In this document: positions 40,686-50,897 of the stretch, piece after piece | How positions within the stretch are numbered: position 1 is the stretch's first letter | Layout: every line of letters starts with the position of its first letter | Assembly (NCBI RefSeq): GCF_024397895.1 | Contig: NZ_CP073346.1 | Span: forward strand, 3,162,001 to 3,226,000 | DNA from: Pseudomonas benzenivorans | GTDB taxonomy: Bacteria; Pseudomonadota; Gammaproteobacteria; Pseudomonadales; Pseudomonadaceae | DNA length: 64,000 bases | Direction of reading: 5' to 3' | The notes under the pieces: model-generated | Seen by the model: the letters and a program-made list of their open reading frames with translations, nothing else | Told to the model about the DNA's origin: nothing | Database searches by the model: none | Program-made: the position numbers and the translations under genes

Positions 40686-41366
40686 ATGCGCTGGTTGTTC
40701 TTGCTGTTGTTGGTGCTCAATCTGTTCTATTACGTCTGGCATCAGCAGCAGGCCCCTATGCGAGCGAAGGAGGTTGCGCCGCTGGCCCTGCTAAGCCGGG
40801 GAGAGGGTGATATCCGGCTGTTGAGCGAGTCGCAGCCGCCGCAGTCACGTGAGCAGCTTAGGGCTTCGGCTGAGGAGTCAGTTTGCCTGTTCCTGGGTAG
40901 CTTCGAGCAGAAGACAGCGGCGGCTGTGTTGGAGCAGCGCCTGATTAGTCTGGATATTCGCTCCAGTGTGCAGGCCGTCGATGCCGCAGCGGGCGTGGAC
41001 TATTGGGTCTATCTGCCGCCACTTTCGTCACGGCAGGCTTCGCTGCGGCAGCTCAAGGAGCTGCAGGCGCGCAAGATTGACAGCTACATCATCGCCGAGG
41101 GCGACCTGGCCAACGGTATCTCGCTGGGGATATTTCCGCGCCGCGACTCCGCTCAGAGTGTTGTCGAACGGTTGCGAGGCGCCGGCTACGAGCCGCTGCT
41201 TAAGGAGCTGTCCCGCGCGGAGCGCAGCTATTGGGTCAGGATTGCGCCGGAGAGTCGGCGTTTGGCCGAAGATTCGCTGCTGGAGCGTTTGGCCCTGGAC
41301 TTCAATGGCTTAGAACATCAAATAAAGCCGTGCGAAAGCATTGCAACCTCCTCGAGGATTGACTAG
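40686..41366 (+). CDS. SPOR domain-containing membrane protein
   Basis: A 226-residue protein with one N-terminal transmembrane helix (1-20, MRWLFLLLLVLNLFYYVWH), a linker, and a C-terminal SPOR-like region (about 65-200) with two repeats (CLFLGSFEQKTAAAVLEQRL; ISLGIFPRRDSAQSVVERLRGAGYE). SPOR domains bind glycan strands stripped of stem peptides at division sites, so a septal role is plausible but unproven. I use ATG 40686 with GAGG upstream rather than TTG 40674. It follows coaX by 8 bases. Confidence 0.82.
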   Translation: MRWLFLLLLVLNLFYYVWHQQQAPMRAKEVAPLALLSRGEGDIRLLSESQPPQSREQLRASAEESVCLFLGSFEQKTAAAVLEQRLISLDIRSSVQAVDAAAGVDYWVYLPPLSSRQASLRQLKELQARKIDSYIIAEGDLANGISLGIFPRRDSAQSVVERLRGAGYEPLLKELSRAERSYWVRIAPESRRLAEDSLLERLALDFNGLEHQIKPCESIATSSRID

Positions 41367-41369
41367 AAT
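41341..41369 (+). promoter_or_regulatory. Promoter 1 of the tRNA-Tyr/Gly/Thr-tufB unit
   Basis: TTGCAA (41341-41346), 17-base spacer, TAGAAT (41364-41369), then GC-rich ggcgcccgc. It overlaps the last codons of the SPOR gene. The discriminator is of the stable-RNA type. Confidence 0.6.
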
Positions 41370-41457
41370 GGCGCCCGCTTCGCAGGGTGGGTCCAGCGAT
41401 GGATCTGCGAAGCGACTGGAAAAGCAGCTAACCTCACGATTTTAAATGAGAAAATGC

Positions 41458-41486
41458 TTGACAGTAGGGTGGCATGAAAAGAGAAT
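41458..41486 (+). promoter_or_regulatory. Promoter 2 of the tRNA-Tyr/Gly/Thr-tufB unit
   Basis: TTGACA (41458-41463), 17-base spacer, GAGAAT (41481-41486), then gccgccacc. It lies 14 bases before tRNA-Tyr and follows an A/T-rich run (cacgattttaaatgagaaaa). Confidence 0.65.
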
Positions 41487-41499
41487 GCCGCCACCTTTT

Positions 41500-41584
41500 G
41501 GAGGGATTCCCGAGTGGCCAAAGGGATCAGACTGTAAATCTGACGTCATCGACTTCGAAGGTTCGAATCCTTCTCCCTCCACCA
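41500..41584 (+). tRNA. tRNA-Tyr (GTA)
   Basis: 85-nt class II tRNA with a long variable arm (cgtcatcgacttcgaag), acceptor GGAGGGA/TCCCTCC, anticodon GTA in ctGTAaa, encoded CCA. First of the tRNA cluster before tufB. Confidence 0.96.
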
Positions 41585-41608
41585 GATTTAGCGTGAGCTG
41601 AAGGCTCC

Positions 41609-41682
<74 letters not shown>

Positions 41683-41708
41683 AGTCTTCGGTCGGCAACA
41701 AGTGTTTC

Positions 41709-41784
41709 GCTCATGTAGCTCAGTTGGTAGAGCACACCCTTGGTAAGGGTGAGGTCAGCGGTTCAAATCCGCTCATGAGCTCCA
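41709..41784 (+). tRNA. tRNA-Thr (GGT)
   Basis: 76-nt cloverleaf, acceptor GCTCATG/CATGAGC, anticodon GGT in ttGGTaa, T-loop GTTCAAATC, encoded CCA. A strong hairpin follows at once. Confidence 0.96.
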
Positions 41785-41787
41785 ATT

Positions 41788-41824
41788 AATAAAGGCAGAT
41801 ATGAAAGTATCTGCCTTTATTTTA
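41788..41824 (+). terminator. Terminator-like hairpin between tRNA-Thr and tufB
   Basis: A perfect 14-base-pair stem (41788-41801 with 41808-41821, core AAAGGCAGATA / TATCTGCCTTT) with loop tgaaag and a TTTTAA tail, starting 4 bases after the tRNA CCA and 46 bases before tufB. It may be a partial terminator separating tRNA from tufB expression, or a processing signal for the tRNA 3' end. Confidence 0.65.
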
Positions 41825-41869
41825 ATGGGTAGTGTGACTTGCTCAATTCTTCGTTGGGAGACGGTCAAA

Positions 41870-43063
41870 ATGGCTAAAGAGAAATTTGAACGTAACAAAC
41901 CGCACGTCAACGTCGGCACCATCGGTCACGTTGACCACGGTAAAACTACTCTGACTGCTGCTCTGACTCGCGTCTGCTCCGAAGTTTTCGGTTCGGCCCG
42001 CGTTGACTTCGACAAGATCGACAGCGCCCCGGAAGAGAAGGCTCGTGGTATCACCATCAACACCGCGCACGTAGAGTACGATTCCACTATTCGTCACTAC
42101 GCGCACGTTGACTGCCCTGGCCACGCTGACTATGTGAAGAACATGATCACCGGTGCTGCGCAGATGGACGGCGCCATCCTGGTTTGCTCCGCAGCCGACG
42201 GCCCGATGCCGCAGACTCGCGAGCACATCCTGCTGTCCCGTCAGGTGGGTGTACCGTACATCGTGGTCTTCCTGAACAAGGCTGACATGGTGGACGACGC
42301 CGAGCTGCTGGAACTGGTTGAGATGGAAGTGCGTGACCTGCTGTCGACTTACGACTTCCCGGGCGACGACACTCCGATCATCATCGGTTCCGCGCTGATG
42401 GCGCTGAACGGTCAAGATGACAACGAGATGGGTACCACTGCCGTCAAGAAGCTGGTCGAGACTCTGGACAGCTACATTCCTGAGCCGGTTCGCGCCATCG
42501 ACAAGCCGTTCCTGATGCCGATCGAAGACGTGTTCTCCATTTCCGGTCGCGGTACCGTGGTGACCGGTCGTATTGAGCGTGGCATCGTCCGTATCCAGGA
42601 AGAAATCGAGATCGTAGGTCTGCGTGACACCACCAAGACTACCTGTACTGGTGTTGAGATGTTCCGCAAGCTGCTCGACGAAGGTCGTGCTGGTGAGAAC
42701 TGCGGCGTCCTGCTGCGTGGCACCAAGCGTGACGACGTAGAGCGTGGTCAGGTTCTGGCCAAGCCGGGCACCATCAAGCCGCACACCAAGTTCGAAGCTG
42801 AAGTGTACGTGCTGTCCAAGGAAGAAGGCGGTCGTCACACCCCGTTCTTCAAGGGCTACCGTCCGCAGTTCTACTTCCGTACTACCGACGTAACTGGTAG
42901 CTGCGAGCTGCCGGAAGGCGTTGAGATGGTAATGCCGGGCGACAACGTGAAGATGGTTGTTACCCTGATCAAGCCGATCGCCATGGAAGACGGCCTGCGT
43001 TTCGCGATTCGCGAAGGCGGTCGTACCGTTGGTGCCGGCGTGGTTGCCAAGATCGTCGAGTAA
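41870..43063 (+). CDS. tuf: Elongation factor Tu, first copy
   Basis: GTPase that carries aminoacyl-tRNA to the ribosome. 397 residues with G1 GHVDHGKT, G2 region [14 protein letters not shown]3 DCPGHADY and G4 NKADM, and the C-terminal ending AKIVE. The frame is open 23 codons upstream across the hairpin, but ATG 41870 fits [10 protein letters not shown]. The protein is identical to the second copy at 58384; I count ten synonymous base differences plus the start codon (ATG here, GTG there). Linked to four tRNA genes, as tufB in other gammaproteobacteria. Confidence 0.97.
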   Translation: MAKEKFERNKPHVNVGTIGHVDHGKTTLTAALTRVCSEVFGSARVDFDKIDSAPEEKARGITINTAHVEYDSTIRHYAHVDCPGHADYVKNMITGAAQMDGAILVCSAADGPMPQTREHILLSRQVGVPYIVVFLNKADMVDDAELLELVEMEVRDLLSTYDFPGDDTPIIIGSALMALNGQDDNEMGTTAVKKLVETLDSYIPEPVRAIDKPFLMPIEDVFSISGRGTVVTGRIERGIVRIQEEIEIVGLRDTTKTTCTGVEMFRKLLDEGRAGENCGVLLRGTKRDDVERGQVLAKPGTIKPHTKFEAEVYVLSKEEGGRHTPFFKGYRPQFYFRTTDVTGSCELPEGVEMVMPGDNVKMVVTLIKPIAMEDGLRFAIREGGRTVGAGVVAKIVE

Positions 43064-43067
43064 TCGG

Positions 43068-43096
43068 TTGATCTGTCTCTGTCAGGTCGGCATAAT
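43068..43096 (+). promoter_or_regulatory. Promoter of tRNA-Trp-secE-nusG
   Basis: TTGATC (43068-43073), 17-base spacer, CATAAT (43091-43096), immediately after the tufB stop and 21 bases before tRNA-Trp. Confidence 0.55.
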
Positions 43097-43116
43097 GGTC
43101 GGCCTGATTTTCATCT

Positions 43117-43192
43117 AGGTCAGTAGCTCAATTGGCAGAGCGGCGGTCTCCAAAACCGCAGGTTGGGGGTTCGATTCCCTCCTGACCTGCCA
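43117..43192 (+). tRNA. tRNA-Trp (CCA)
   Basis: 76-nt cloverleaf, acceptor AGGTCAG/CTGACCT, anticodon CCA in tctCCAaaa, encoded CCA tail. Lies between tufB and secE, the usual place in gammaproteobacteria. Confidence 0.96.
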
Positions 43193-43235
43193 TATTTCTA
43201 GCGAATATGGCGTGTCTTTCACAGGATCCTCGTAA

Positions 43236-43604
43236 ATGAATGCTAATGCTGAGGCCAAAGACTCGCGCTTCGATCTGCTCAAGTGGCTGGTTGTAGTCGC
43301 TCTGGTCGTCGTGGGTGTGGTCGGTAATCAGTACTTCTCTGCCGAGCCGATTCTGTACCGTGTCCTGGTGTTGTTGGCTCTGGCTGGTGTTGCGGGCGCT
43401 GTTGCGCTGCAGACCGCGAAGGGGCAGGCGTTTACCGGGCTGGCCAAGGAAGCGCGCGTCGAGATTCGCAAGGTCGTCTGGCCGACTCGTCAAGAAACCA
43501 CGCAAACCACGTTGATCGTGGTGGCTGTCGTCCTCGTGATGGCGCTTTTGCTGTGGGGGCTTGACTCGTTGCTGGGCTGGCTTGTTTCGTTGATTGTAGG
43601 TTAA
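43236..43604 (+). CDS. secE: Preprotein translocase subunit SecE
   Basis: Essential clamp subunit of the SecYEG channel. The 122 residues contain three hydrophobic segments (about 15-33, 43-60, 90-118), the E. coli-like long form, with the conserved amphipathic stretch EARVEIRKVVWPTRQETTQTT before the last segment. It precedes nusG by 9 bases. Confidence 0.95.
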   Translation: MNANAEAKDSRFDLLKWLVVVALVVVGVVGNQYFSAEPILYRVLVLLALAGVAGAVALQTAKGQAFTGLAKEARVEIRKVVWPTRQETTQTTLIVVAVVLVMALLLWGLDSLLGWLVSLIVG

Positions 43605-43613
43605 GGGTGTCCC

Positions 43614-44147
43614 GTGGCTAAGCGTTGGTACGTTGTGCATGCTTACTCGGGCTACGAGAAGCATGTGATGCGTTCGTTGATCGAGCGCGTCAAGCTCGCT
43701 GGCATGGAAGATGGCTTTGGCGAAATTCTGGTTCCTACCGAAGAAGTGGTAGAGATGCGTAACGGCCAGAAGCGCAAGAGCGAGCGCAAATTCTTCCCAG
43801 GCTATGTGCTGGTGCAGATGGACATGAACGAAGGGACTTGGCACTTGGTCAAGGATACCCCGCGTGTCATGGGCTTTATTGGTGGTACTGCCGATAAGCC
43901 GGCGCCGATCACCGACAAAGAGGCCGAGGCCATCCTGCGTCGTGTTGCCGATAGTGGCGACAAGCCGAAGCCGAAGACGCTGTTCGAGCCGGGCGAGATG
44001 GTTCGCGTGGTCGACGGTCCGTTCGCTGATTTCAGTGGCGTGGTCGAAGAAGTCAATTATGAAAAGAGCCGTATCCAGGTGGCGGTGACCATTTTCGGTC
44101 GCTCGACGCCGGTCGAGCTGGAGTTCAGTCAGGTCGAAAAGGCATAA
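43614..44147 (+). CDS. nusG: Transcription termination/antitermination factor NusG
   Basis: Binds RNA polymerase, supports Rho termination and rRNA antitermination, and couples transcription to translation. The 177 residues have the NGN domain ([30 protein letters not shown]) and the C-terminal KOW motif ([21 protein letters not shown]). GTG start. A terminator follows. Confidence 0.97.
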   Translation: MAKRWYVVHAYSGYEKHVMRSLIERVKLAGMEDGFGEILVPTEEVVEMRNGQKRKSERKFFPGYVLVQMDMNEGTWHLVKDTPRVMGFIGGTADKPAPITDKEAEAILRRVADSGDKPKPKTLFEPGEMVRVVDGPFADFSGVVEEVNYEKSRIQVAVTIFGRSTPVELEFSQVEKA

Positions 44148-44166
44148 CTGACACAAGCATCCCATA

Positions 44167-44193
44167 CCCCGCAGTCTCGGACTGCGGGGTTTT
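44167..44193 (+). terminator. Terminator after nusG
   Basis: Stem CCCCGCAGTC / GACTGCGGGG (44167-44189) then TTTTG. It separates secE-nusG from the rplK unit, possibly only partly. Confidence 0.8.
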
Positions 44194-44220
44194 GTCGTCA
44201 CTGGGATAAATATGTAATCA
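44192..44220 (+). promoter_or_regulatory. Possible rplK promoter
   Basis: TTGTCG (44192-44197), 17-base spacer, TAATCA (44215-44220), 43 bases before rplK. It overlaps the tail of the nusG terminator. The leader that follows (ggggagccgcaaggcgc) is where L1 would bind to repress rplK-rplA translation; that site is inferred only. Confidence 0.45.
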
Positions 44221-44263
44221 CCGGGGAGCCGCAAGGCGCTAGTACCCGTAATTGGAGTAGCTC

Positions 44264-44695
44264 ATGGCTAAGAAGATAACGGCTTATATCAAGCTGCAAG
44301 TAAAGGCTGCACAGGCCAACCCGAGCCCGCCAGTAGGCCCGGCTCTGGGTCAGCACGGTGTGAATATCATGGAATTCTGCAAGGCGTTCAACGCCAAGAC
44401 CCAAGGCATGGAGCCTGGTCTGCCGACTCCGGTGATCATCACTGTTTACAGCGACCGCAGCTTCACCTTTGAAACCAAAAGCACCCCGGCTTCGGTTCTG
44501 CTGAAGAAAGCGGCAGGTCTGACCAGCGGCTCGGCTCGTCCGAACACCGTCAAGGTCGGCACTGTGACCCGTGCCCAGCTGGAAGAGATCGCCAAGACTA
44601 AAGAGGCTGATCTGACTGCAGCTGACCTGGATGCGGCCGTGCGTACCATCGCCGGTTCCGCTCGCAGCATGGGCCTGAACGTGGAGGGTGTGTAA
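44264..44695 (+). CDS. rplK: 50S ribosomal protein L11
   Basis: Binds the GTPase-associated centre of 23S rRNA and is needed for RelA activation. 143 residues, with the proline-rich N-terminal [21 protein letters not shown] and the C-terminal rRNA-binding [13 protein letters not shown]. Stop and rplA start share one base. Confidence 0.97.
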   Translation: MAKKITAYIKLQVKAAQANPSPPVGPALGQHGVNIMEFCKAFNAKTQGMEPGLPTPVIITVYSDRSFTFETKSTPASVLLKKAAGLTSGSARPNTVKVGTVTRAQLEEIAKTKEADLTAADLDAAVRTIAGSARSMGLNVEGV

Positions 44696-45390
44696 TGGCT
44701 AAGTTGACTAAGCGTCAAAAGGCAATCGCGGAAAAAGTCGAAGCCGGCAAGGCTTACAACTTCGTCGAGGCCGCTGCACTGCTGGCCGAGCTCTCGGCTG
44801 TCAAGTTTTCCGAGTCCGTGGACATCGCGGTAAACCTGGGTGTCGACCCGCGTAAATCCGACCAGGTCGTGCGCGGCGCCACCGTGCTGCCGAACGGCTC
44901 CGGCAAGTCGGTACGCGTTGCCGTGTTCACCCAGGGTCCGGCTGCCGAGGCCGCTCTGGCTGCCGGCGCCGACCGCGTAGGCATGGACGACCTGGCTGCC
45001 GAAATGAAAGGCGGCGACCTGAACTATGACGTGGTCATCGCTTCGCCGGACGCCATGCGCGTCGTCGGTCAGTTGGGCCAGGTGCTCGGCCCGCGCGGCC
45101 TGATGCCGAACCCGAAGGTCGGCACCGTGACCCCGGACGTCGCCACTGCGGTGAAGAATGCCAAGGCTGGTCAGGTGCGTTTCCGTACCGACAAGAACGG
45201 CATCATCCACGGTTCCGTCGGCAAGGTCGGTTTCGAAGCCGACAAGCTGAAGCAGAACGTTGAGGCGCTGATTTCCGACCTCAAGCGTCTGAAGCCGTCG
45301 ACTTCCAAAGGTATTTACGTCAAGCGCGTGACCCTGAGCACCACCATGGGTCCGGGTCTGGTCATCGATCAGGCATCGCTGGACGTGTAA
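44695..45390 (+). CDS. rplA: 50S ribosomal protein L1
   Basis: Forms the mobile L1 stalk at the E site; in E. coli it also represses the rplKA mRNA. 231 residues with the family signature region [18 protein letters not shown] and [12 protein letters not shown]. One-base overlap with rplK. Confidence 0.97.
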   Translation: MAKLTKRQKAIAEKVEAGKAYNFVEAAALLAELSAVKFSESVDIAVNLGVDPRKSDQVVRGATVLPNGSGKSVRVAVFTQGPAAEAALAAGADRVGMDDLAAEMKGGDLNYDVVIASPDAMRVVGQLGQVLGPRGLMPNPKVGTVTPDVATAVKNAKAGQVRFRTDKNGIIHGSVGKVGFEADKLKQNVEALISDLKRLKPSTSKGIYVKRVTLSTTMGPGLVIDQASLDV

Positions 45391-45396
45391 TGAAGT

Positions 45397-45587
45397 TGGC
45401 CGGCGGAGTTGCTCCGTCGGCCTGAAAGATTGGGGTCCCTGCCTGGCGGGGGCTGTCCAAGACCGTAGGCGGCGCAAGCCTTAAACCTCCAGCCTACGCA
45501 GATGGTGCTCCCGATTCGTACCGAATCAGACACCAAAACGCCGTCCAGCTCCGGTTGGACGAAACGGTAACATCCAGGAGTAAACCC
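45397..45587 (+). promoter_or_regulatory. L10 leader RNA (translational autoregulation of rplJL)
   Basis: The 197-base rplA-rplJ gap is highly structured. It has a hairpin (GGCCGGCGGAG / CTCCGTCGGCC, 45397-45422) that may attenuate read-through, then a long-range stem (CCGTAGGC near 45465 with GCCTACG near 45492) followed by agatggtgctccc, and a second stem (TCCAGCTCCGG...). This resembles the gammaproteobacterial L10 leader to which L10-(L7/L12) binds to shut off its own translation. A covariance-model search would settle it. Confidence 0.7.
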
Positions 45588-46088
45588 GTGGCAATTAAAC
45601 TCGAAGACAAGAAGGCCATCGTCGCTGAAGTCAACGAGGCTGCCAAAGCTGCCCTGTCCGCTGTCGTGGCTGATGCCCGTGGCGTGACCGTAGGTGCTAT
45701 GACCGGACTCCGTAAAGAGGCCCGCGCATCTGGTGTGTACGTGAGAGTCGTACGTAACACCCTGCTGCGCCGCGCCGTTGAAGGCACTCAGTTTGACGTG
45801 CTCAACGACGTGTTCAAAGGCCCGACCCTGATCGCGTTCTCCAACGAACATCCGGGCGCTGCTGCCCGTATCTTCAAGGAATTCTCGAAGGGTCAGGACA
45901 AGTTCGAGATCAAGGCAGCTGCGTTCGAGGGTCAGTTCCTCGCAGCCAACCAGATCGACGTACTGGCAACTCTGCCGACTTACAACGAAGCGATTTCTCA
46001 GCTGATGAGCGTGATGCAAGGCGCCACCAGCAAGTTCGTTCGTACTTTGGCGGCTGTTCGCGACCAGAAAGAAGGCGTTGCTGCCTGA
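45588..46088 (+). CDS. rplJ: 50S ribosomal protein L10
   Basis: Base of the L7/L12 stalk. 166 residues; N-terminal rRNA-binding domain ([41 protein letters not shown]) and a C-terminal helix that holds L7/L12 dimers. The start is GTG with CAGGAG upstream; the longer in-frame ORF reaches back into the leader and is rejected. Confidence 0.96.
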   Translation: MAIKLEDKKAIVAEVNEAAKAALSAVVADARGVTVGAMTGLRKEARASGVYVRVVRNTLLRRAVEGTQFDVLNDVFKGPTLIAFSNEHPGAAARIFKEFSKGQDKFEIKAAAFEGQFLAANQIDVLATLPTYNEAISQLMSVMQGATSKFVRTLAAVRDQKEGVAA

Positions 46089-46171
46089 TCCAGGCCGCAT
46101 AGTCCCCTTTCAATCTTATTTGTTTAATTTGATGGCCGCGAAGGCTGTCCCCCAATACAGGAATTAGAGTC

Positions 46172-46540
46172 ATGGCTCTGACCAACGAAGACATCATCAA
46201 CGCCGTATCCGACATGTCCGTGATGCAGGTTGTTGAACTGATCAAGGCAATGGAAGAGAAGTTCGGCGTAACCGCCGCCGCTGCTGTTGCTGCCGGCCCA
46301 GCCGCTGCTGCCGCTGCAGTCGAAGAGCAGACCGAGTTCAACATCGTTCTGGTTTCCGCTGGCGAGAAGAAAGTGAACGTCATTAAGGCTGTTCGCGAGC
46401 TGACCGGCCTGGGCCTGAAAGAAGCCAAGGCAGTCGTTGACGGCGCTCCGGGCGTAGTCAAGGAAGGCGCTTCCAAGGATGAAGCCGAAGCCGCTAAGAA
46501 GGCTCTGGAAGAAGCTGGCGCCACTGTCGAGCTCAAGTAA
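46172..46540 (+). CDS. rplL: 50S ribosomal protein L7/L12
   Basis: Stalk protein that recruits translation GTPases. 122 residues: N-terminal dimerisation helices ([32 protein letters not shown]), an Ala-rich hinge ([15 protein letters not shown]) and the compact C-terminal domain ([29 protein letters not shown]). It lies 83 bases after rplJ. Confidence 0.97.
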   Translation: MALTNEDIINAVSDMSVMQVVELIKAMEEKFGVTAAAAVAAGPAAAAAAVEEQTEFNIVLVSAGEKKVNVIKAVRELTGLGLKEAKAVVDGAPGVVKEGASKDEAEAAKKALEEAGATVELK

Positions 46541-46586
46541 GCGACGACTTTGCGTCTGCAGCCTAAGCGATTCGCATAAGGCTGAT

Positions 46587-46615
46587 GGCTGGTGGCTCTT
46601 GCCACCGGCCTTTTT
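46587..46615 (+). terminator. rplL-rpoB attenuator
   Basis: Stem GGCTGGTGGC / GCCACCGGCC with loop TCTT and TTTTT tail, 46 bases after rplL. In E. coli a terminator at this place lets only part of the transcripts continue into rpoBC. Two more hairpins follow in the 219-base gap: CCACCC-TACGC-GGGTGG (46661-46677) and GCAAACC-TAG-GGTTTGC (46679-46695). Confidence 0.85.
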
Positions 46616-46759
46616 CCGTTCCAGGTCGACTAATCATCGCTCGGCCTGGTTCGGAAGCTCCCACCCTACGCGGGTGGCGCAAACCTAGGGTTTGCAAGAT
46701 TTTCTGGCTGCTCCCGTCGGAGAGGCCAAATAAGCAGGTGACCAAGCTGGGGAACGCTG

Positions 46760-49700
46760 ATGGCTTACTCATACACTGAGAAAAAACGTATCCGCAAGGA
46801 CTTTAGCAAGTTGCCGGATGTCATGGATGTGCCTTATCTCCTGGCCATCCAGCTGGATTCGTATCGCGAATTCCTGCAGGCGGGAGCGACCAAGGACCAG
46901 TTTCGCGACATCGGCCTGCACGCGGCCTTCAAGTCCGTTTTCCCGATTATCAGCTATTCCGGCAATGCTGCTCTGGAGTATGTCGGTTATCGCCTGGGCG
47001 AACCGGCCTTTGACGTCAAGGAATGCGTGCTGCGCGGCGTGACTTTCGCCGTACCGCTGCGGGTTAAGGTTCGTTTGATCATTTTCGACAAAGAATCGTC
47101 GAACAAAGCGATCAAGGACATTAAAGAGCAAGAAGTTTACATGGGGGAAATCCCCCTGATGACCGAGAACGGTACCTTCGTTATCAACGGTACTGAGCGC
47201 GTCATCGTTTCCCAGTTGCACCGCTCGCCGGGCGTGTTCTTCGATCATGACCGCGGCAAGACCCACAGCTCCGGCAAGCTGCTGTACTCCGCACGGATCA
47301 TTCCGTACCGCGGTTCCTGGCTGGACTTCGAGTTCGACCCGAAGGACGCCGTGTTCGTGCGTATCGACCGCCGCCGCAAGCTGCCGGCCTCGGTCCTGCT
47401 GCGTGCCCTGGGTTACAGCACCGAAGAGATGCTGGACGCCTTCTATGACACCAACGTGTTCCACGTGAAGGGCGATTCCCTGAGCCTGGAACTGGTGCCG
47501 CAGCGTCTGCGTGGCGAAATTGCCGTACTCGACATCAAGGATGGCAACGGCAAGGTCATCGTCGAGCAAGGTCGCCGTATCACTGCCCGCCATATCAACC
47601 AGCTGGACAAGGCTGGCATCAAGGAGCTGGACGTACCGCTCGACTACCTGATCGGCCGCACCACGGCCAAGGTGATCGTGCACCCGGCTACCGGCGAAAT
47701 CATCGCCGAGTGCAACACCGAGCTGACGCTGGAGCTGCTGCTCAAGATCGCCAAGGCTCAGGTCGTACGCATCGAAACCCTGTACACCAACGACATCGAT
47801 TGTGGTCCGTTCGTCTCCGATACCCTGAAGATCGACTCCACCACCAATCAGTTGGAAGCGCTGGTCGAGATCTACCGCATGATGCGTCCTGGCGAGCCGC
47901 CAACCAAGGATGCCGCCGAGACCCTGTTCAACAACCTGTTCTTCAGCGCCGAGCGTTACGACCTGTCGGCCGTCGGCCGCATGAAGTTCAACCGTCGTAT
48001 CGGTCGTACCGAGATCGAAGGTTCCGGCGTGCTCAGCCGCGAAGACATCGTCGCGGTCCTCAAGACCCTGGTCGATATCCGTAACGGCAAGGGCATCGTC
48101 GACGACATCGACCACCTGGGTAACCGCCGCGTGCGTTGCGTCGGCGAGATGGCCGAGAACCAGTTCCGCGTGGGCCTGGTGCGTGTCGAGCGGGCGGTCA
48201 AAGAGCGCCTGTCGATGGCCGAAAGCGAAGGCCTGATGCCGCAGGACCTGATCAACGCCAAGCCGGTTGCGGCGGCGGTGAAGGAGTTCTTCGGTTCCAG
48301 CCAGCTCTCGCAGTTCATGGACCAGAACAACCCGCTCTCCGAGATCACCCACAAGCGCCGCGTCTCCGCGCTTGGCCCGGGCGGTCTGACCCGTGAGCGT
48401 GCCGGCTTCGAAGTGCGTGACGTACACCCGACCCACTACGGCCGTGTGTGCCCGATCGAAACCCCGGAAGGCCCGAACATCGGCCTGATCAACTCCCTGG
48501 CGGCCTATGCCCGCACCAACCAGTACGGCTTCCTCGAGAGCCCGTACCGCGTGGTGAAGGACACCCTGGTCACCGACGAGATCGTCTTCCTGTCCGCCAT
48601 TGAAGAGGCCGATCACGTGATCGCCCAGGCTTCGGCGACCATGAACGACAAGGGTCAGCTGGTCGATGAGCTGGTGGCCGTGCGTCACCTCAACGAATTC
48701 ACCGTCAAGGCGCCGGAAGACGTCACCCTGATGGACGTCTCGCCGAAGCAGGTGGTTTCGGTCGCGGCCTCGTTGATTCCGTTCCTCGAGCACGATGACG
48801 CCAACCGCGCACTGATGGGTTCGAACATGCAGCGTCAGGCGGTGCCGACCCTGCGTTCGGACAAGCCGCTGGTCGGTACCGGCATGGAGCGCAACGTCGC
48901 CCGTGACTCCGGGGTCTGCGTGGTCGCACGCCGTGGCGGGGTGATCGACTCGGTCGACGCCAGCCGCATCGTGGTACGGGTCAACGATGACGAAGTCGAG
49001 ACCGGTGAGGCCGGTGTCGACATCTACAACCTGACCAAGTACACCCGCTCCAACCAGAACACCTGCATCAACCAGCGTCCGCTGGTGAGCAAGGGTGACA
49101 AGGTCGAGCGCAGCGACATCCTCGCCGACGGCCCGTCCACCGACATGGGTGAGCTGGCGCTCGGCCAGAACATGCGCGTCGCGTTCATGCCGTGGAACGG
49201 TTACAACTTCGAAGACTCCATCCTCCTGTCGGAGCGTGTGGTTCAGGAAGACCGCTTCACCACGATCCACATCCAGGAACTGACCTGTGTGGCCCGTGAC
49301 ACCAAGCTCGGCCCAGAAGAAATCACCGCGGACATCCCGAATGTGGGTGAGGCTGCGCTGAACAAGCTGGACGAGGCCGGTATCGTCTACGTGGGTGCCG
49401 AAGTCGGCGCCGGTGACATCCTGGTCGGCAAGGTCACGCCGAAGGGCGAGACCCAGCTGACCCCGGAAGAGAAGCTGCTGCGCGCGATCTTCGGTGAGAA
49501 GGCATCCGACGTGAAGGATACCTCCCTGCGCGTGCCGACCGGTACCAAGGGCACCGTGATCGACGTTCAGGTCTTCACCCGCGATGGTGTCGAGCGTGAT
49601 GCCCGTGCCCTGTCGATCGAGAAGATGCAGCTGGACGAGATCCGCAAGGACCTCAACGAGGAGTTCCGCATCGTCGAAGGCGCGACCTTCGAGCGTCTGC

Positions 49701-50833
49701 GTGCAGCCCTGGTCGGCAAGATCGCCGAGGGCGGCGCCGGCCTGAAGAAGGGCAGCGAAGTCACCGACGAGTTCCTCGATGGCCTCGAGCGCGGCCAGTG
49801 GTTCAAGCTGCGCATGGCGGACGACGCGCTGAACGAGCAGTTGGAGAAGGCCCAGGCCTACATCTCCGACCGCCGCCAGCTGCTCGACGACAAGTTCGAA
49901 GACAAGAAGCGCAAGCTGCAACAGGGCGATGACCTGGCGCCGGGCGTGCTGAAGATCGTCAAGGTCTACCTGGCCATTCGCCGTCGCATCCAGCCGGGTG
50001 ACAAGATGGCCGGTCGTCACGGTAACAAGGGTGTGGTCTCGGTGATCATGCCGGTCGAGGATATGCCCCACGATGCCAACGGCACGCCGGTGGATATCGT
50101 CCTCAACCCGCTGGGTGTACCGTCGCGTATGAACGTCGGTCAGATCCTCGAAACCCACCTGGGCCTCGCGGCCAAGGGCCTGGGCGAGAAGATCAACCGC
50201 ATGCTCGAAGAGCAGCGCAAGGTCGCCGAGCTGCGTCAGTTCATGCAGCAGATCTACAACGAGATCGGTGGGCGTCAGGAAAGCCTGGACGAGCTGAGCG
50301 ATCAGGAGATCCTCAACCTGGCCAAGAACCTGCGCGGCGGTGTGCCAATGGCCACTCCGGTGTTCGACGGTGCCAAGGAAAGCGAGATCAAGGCGATGCT
50401 CAAGCTCGCCGACCTGCCGGAAAGCGGTCAGATGCGCCTGATCGACGGCCGTACCGGTAACCAGTTCGAGCGTCCGACCACTGTCGGTTACATGTACATG
50501 CTCAAACTGAACCACCTGGTGGACGACAAGATGCACGCGCGTTCCACTGGTTCCTACAGCCTGGTGACCCAGCAGCCGCTGGGTGGTAAGGCGCAGTTCG
50601 GTGGTCAGCGCTTCGGGGAGATGGAGGTGTGGGCGCTGGAAGCCTACGGCGCCGCCTACACCCTGCAGGAAATGCTGACCGTGAAGTCGGACGACGTGAA
50701 CGGCCGTACCAAGATGTACAAGAACATCGTGGACGGCGATCACCGTATGGAGCCGGGCATGCCCGAGTCCTTCAACGTACTGATCAAAGAGATCCGTTCG
50801 CTCGGTATCGACATCGATCTGGAAACCGAATAA
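46760..50833 (+). CDS. rpoB: DNA-directed RNA polymerase subunit beta
   Basis: Catalytic core subunit, 1357 residues, normal Pseudomonas length. The rifampicin pocket is wild type by eye ([32 protein letters not shown]), so no rifampicin-resistance change is apparent. Other landmarks are the active-centre [10 protein letters not shown] and [13 protein letters not shown], and the C-terminal [27 protein letters not shown] 46760. Confidence 0.98.
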   Translation: MAYSYTEKKRIRKDFSKLPDVMDVPYLLAIQLDSYREFLQAGATKDQFRDIGLHAAFKSVFPIISYSGNAALEYVGYRLGEPAFDVKECVLRGVTFAVPLRVKVRLIIFDKESSNKAIKDIKEQEVYMGEIPLMTENGTFVINGTERVIVSQLHRSPGVFFDHDRGKTHSSGKLLYSARIIPYRGSWLDFEFDPKDAVFVRIDRRRKLPASVLLRALGYSTEEMLDAFYDTNVFHVKGDSLSLELVPQRLRGEIAVLDIKDGNGKVIVEQGRRITARHINQLDKAGIKELDVPLDYLIGRTTAKVIVHPATGEIIAECNTELTLELLLKIAKAQVVRIETLYTNDIDCGPFVSDTLKIDSTTNQLEALVEIYRMMRPGEPPTKDAAETLFNNLFFSAERYDLSAVGRMKFNRRIGRTEIEGSGVLSREDIVAVLKTLVDIRNGKGIVDDIDHLGNRRVRCVGEMAENQFRVGLVRVERAVKERLSMAESEGLMPQDLINAKPVAAAVKEFFGSSQLSQFMDQNNPLSEITHKRRVSALGPGGLTRERAGFEVRDVHPTHYGRVCPIETPEGPNIGLINSLAAYARTNQYGFLESPYRVVKDTLVTDEIVFLSAIEEADHVIAQASATMNDKGQLVDELVAVRHLNEFTVKAPEDVTLMDVSPKQVVSVAASLIPFLEHDDANRALMGSNMQRQAVPTLRSDKPLVGTGMERNVARDSGVCVVARRGGVIDSVDASRIVVRVNDDEVETGEAGVDIYNLTKYTRSNQNTCINQRPLVSKGDKVERSDILADGPSTDMGELALGQNMRVAFMPWNGYNFEDSILLSERVVQEDRFTTIHIQELTCVARDTKLGPEEITADIPNVGEAALNKLDEAGIVYVGAEVGAGDILVGKVTPKGETQLTPEEKLLRAIFGEKASDVKDTSLRVPTGTKGTVIDVQVFTRDGVERDARALSIEKMQLDEIRKDLNEEFRIVEGATFERLRAALVGKIAEGGAGLKKGSEVTDEFLDGLERGQWFKLRMADDALNEQLEKAQAYISDRRQLLDDKFEDKKRKLQQGDDLAPGVLKIVKVYLAIRRRIQPGDKMAGRHGNKGVVSVIMPVEDMPHDANGTPVDIVLNPLGVPSRMNVGQILETHLGLAAKGLGEKINRMLEEQRKVAELRQFMQQIYNEIGGRQESLDELSDQEILNLAKNLRGGVPMATPVFDGAKESEIKAMLKLADLPESGQMRLIDGRTGNQFERPTTVGYMYMLKLNHLVDDKMHARSTGSYSLVTQQPLGGKAQFGGQRFGEMEVWALEAYGAAYTLQEMLTVKSDDVNGRTKMYKNIVDGDHRMEPGMPESFNVLIKEIRSLGIDIDLETE

Positions 50834-50897
50834 CACGTGACGCGAATCGGGAGTGGGGCGCTGTAGCCCACTCCCTGCTCCGCCAGGAGGAAAGGCC

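Noticed and set aside
41801..41869. N-terminal extension of the first EF-Tu by 23 codons
   Set aside because: It overlaps the hairpin after tRNA-Thr, and EF-Tu starts [10 protein letters not shown] in the second copy and in all relatives I know.
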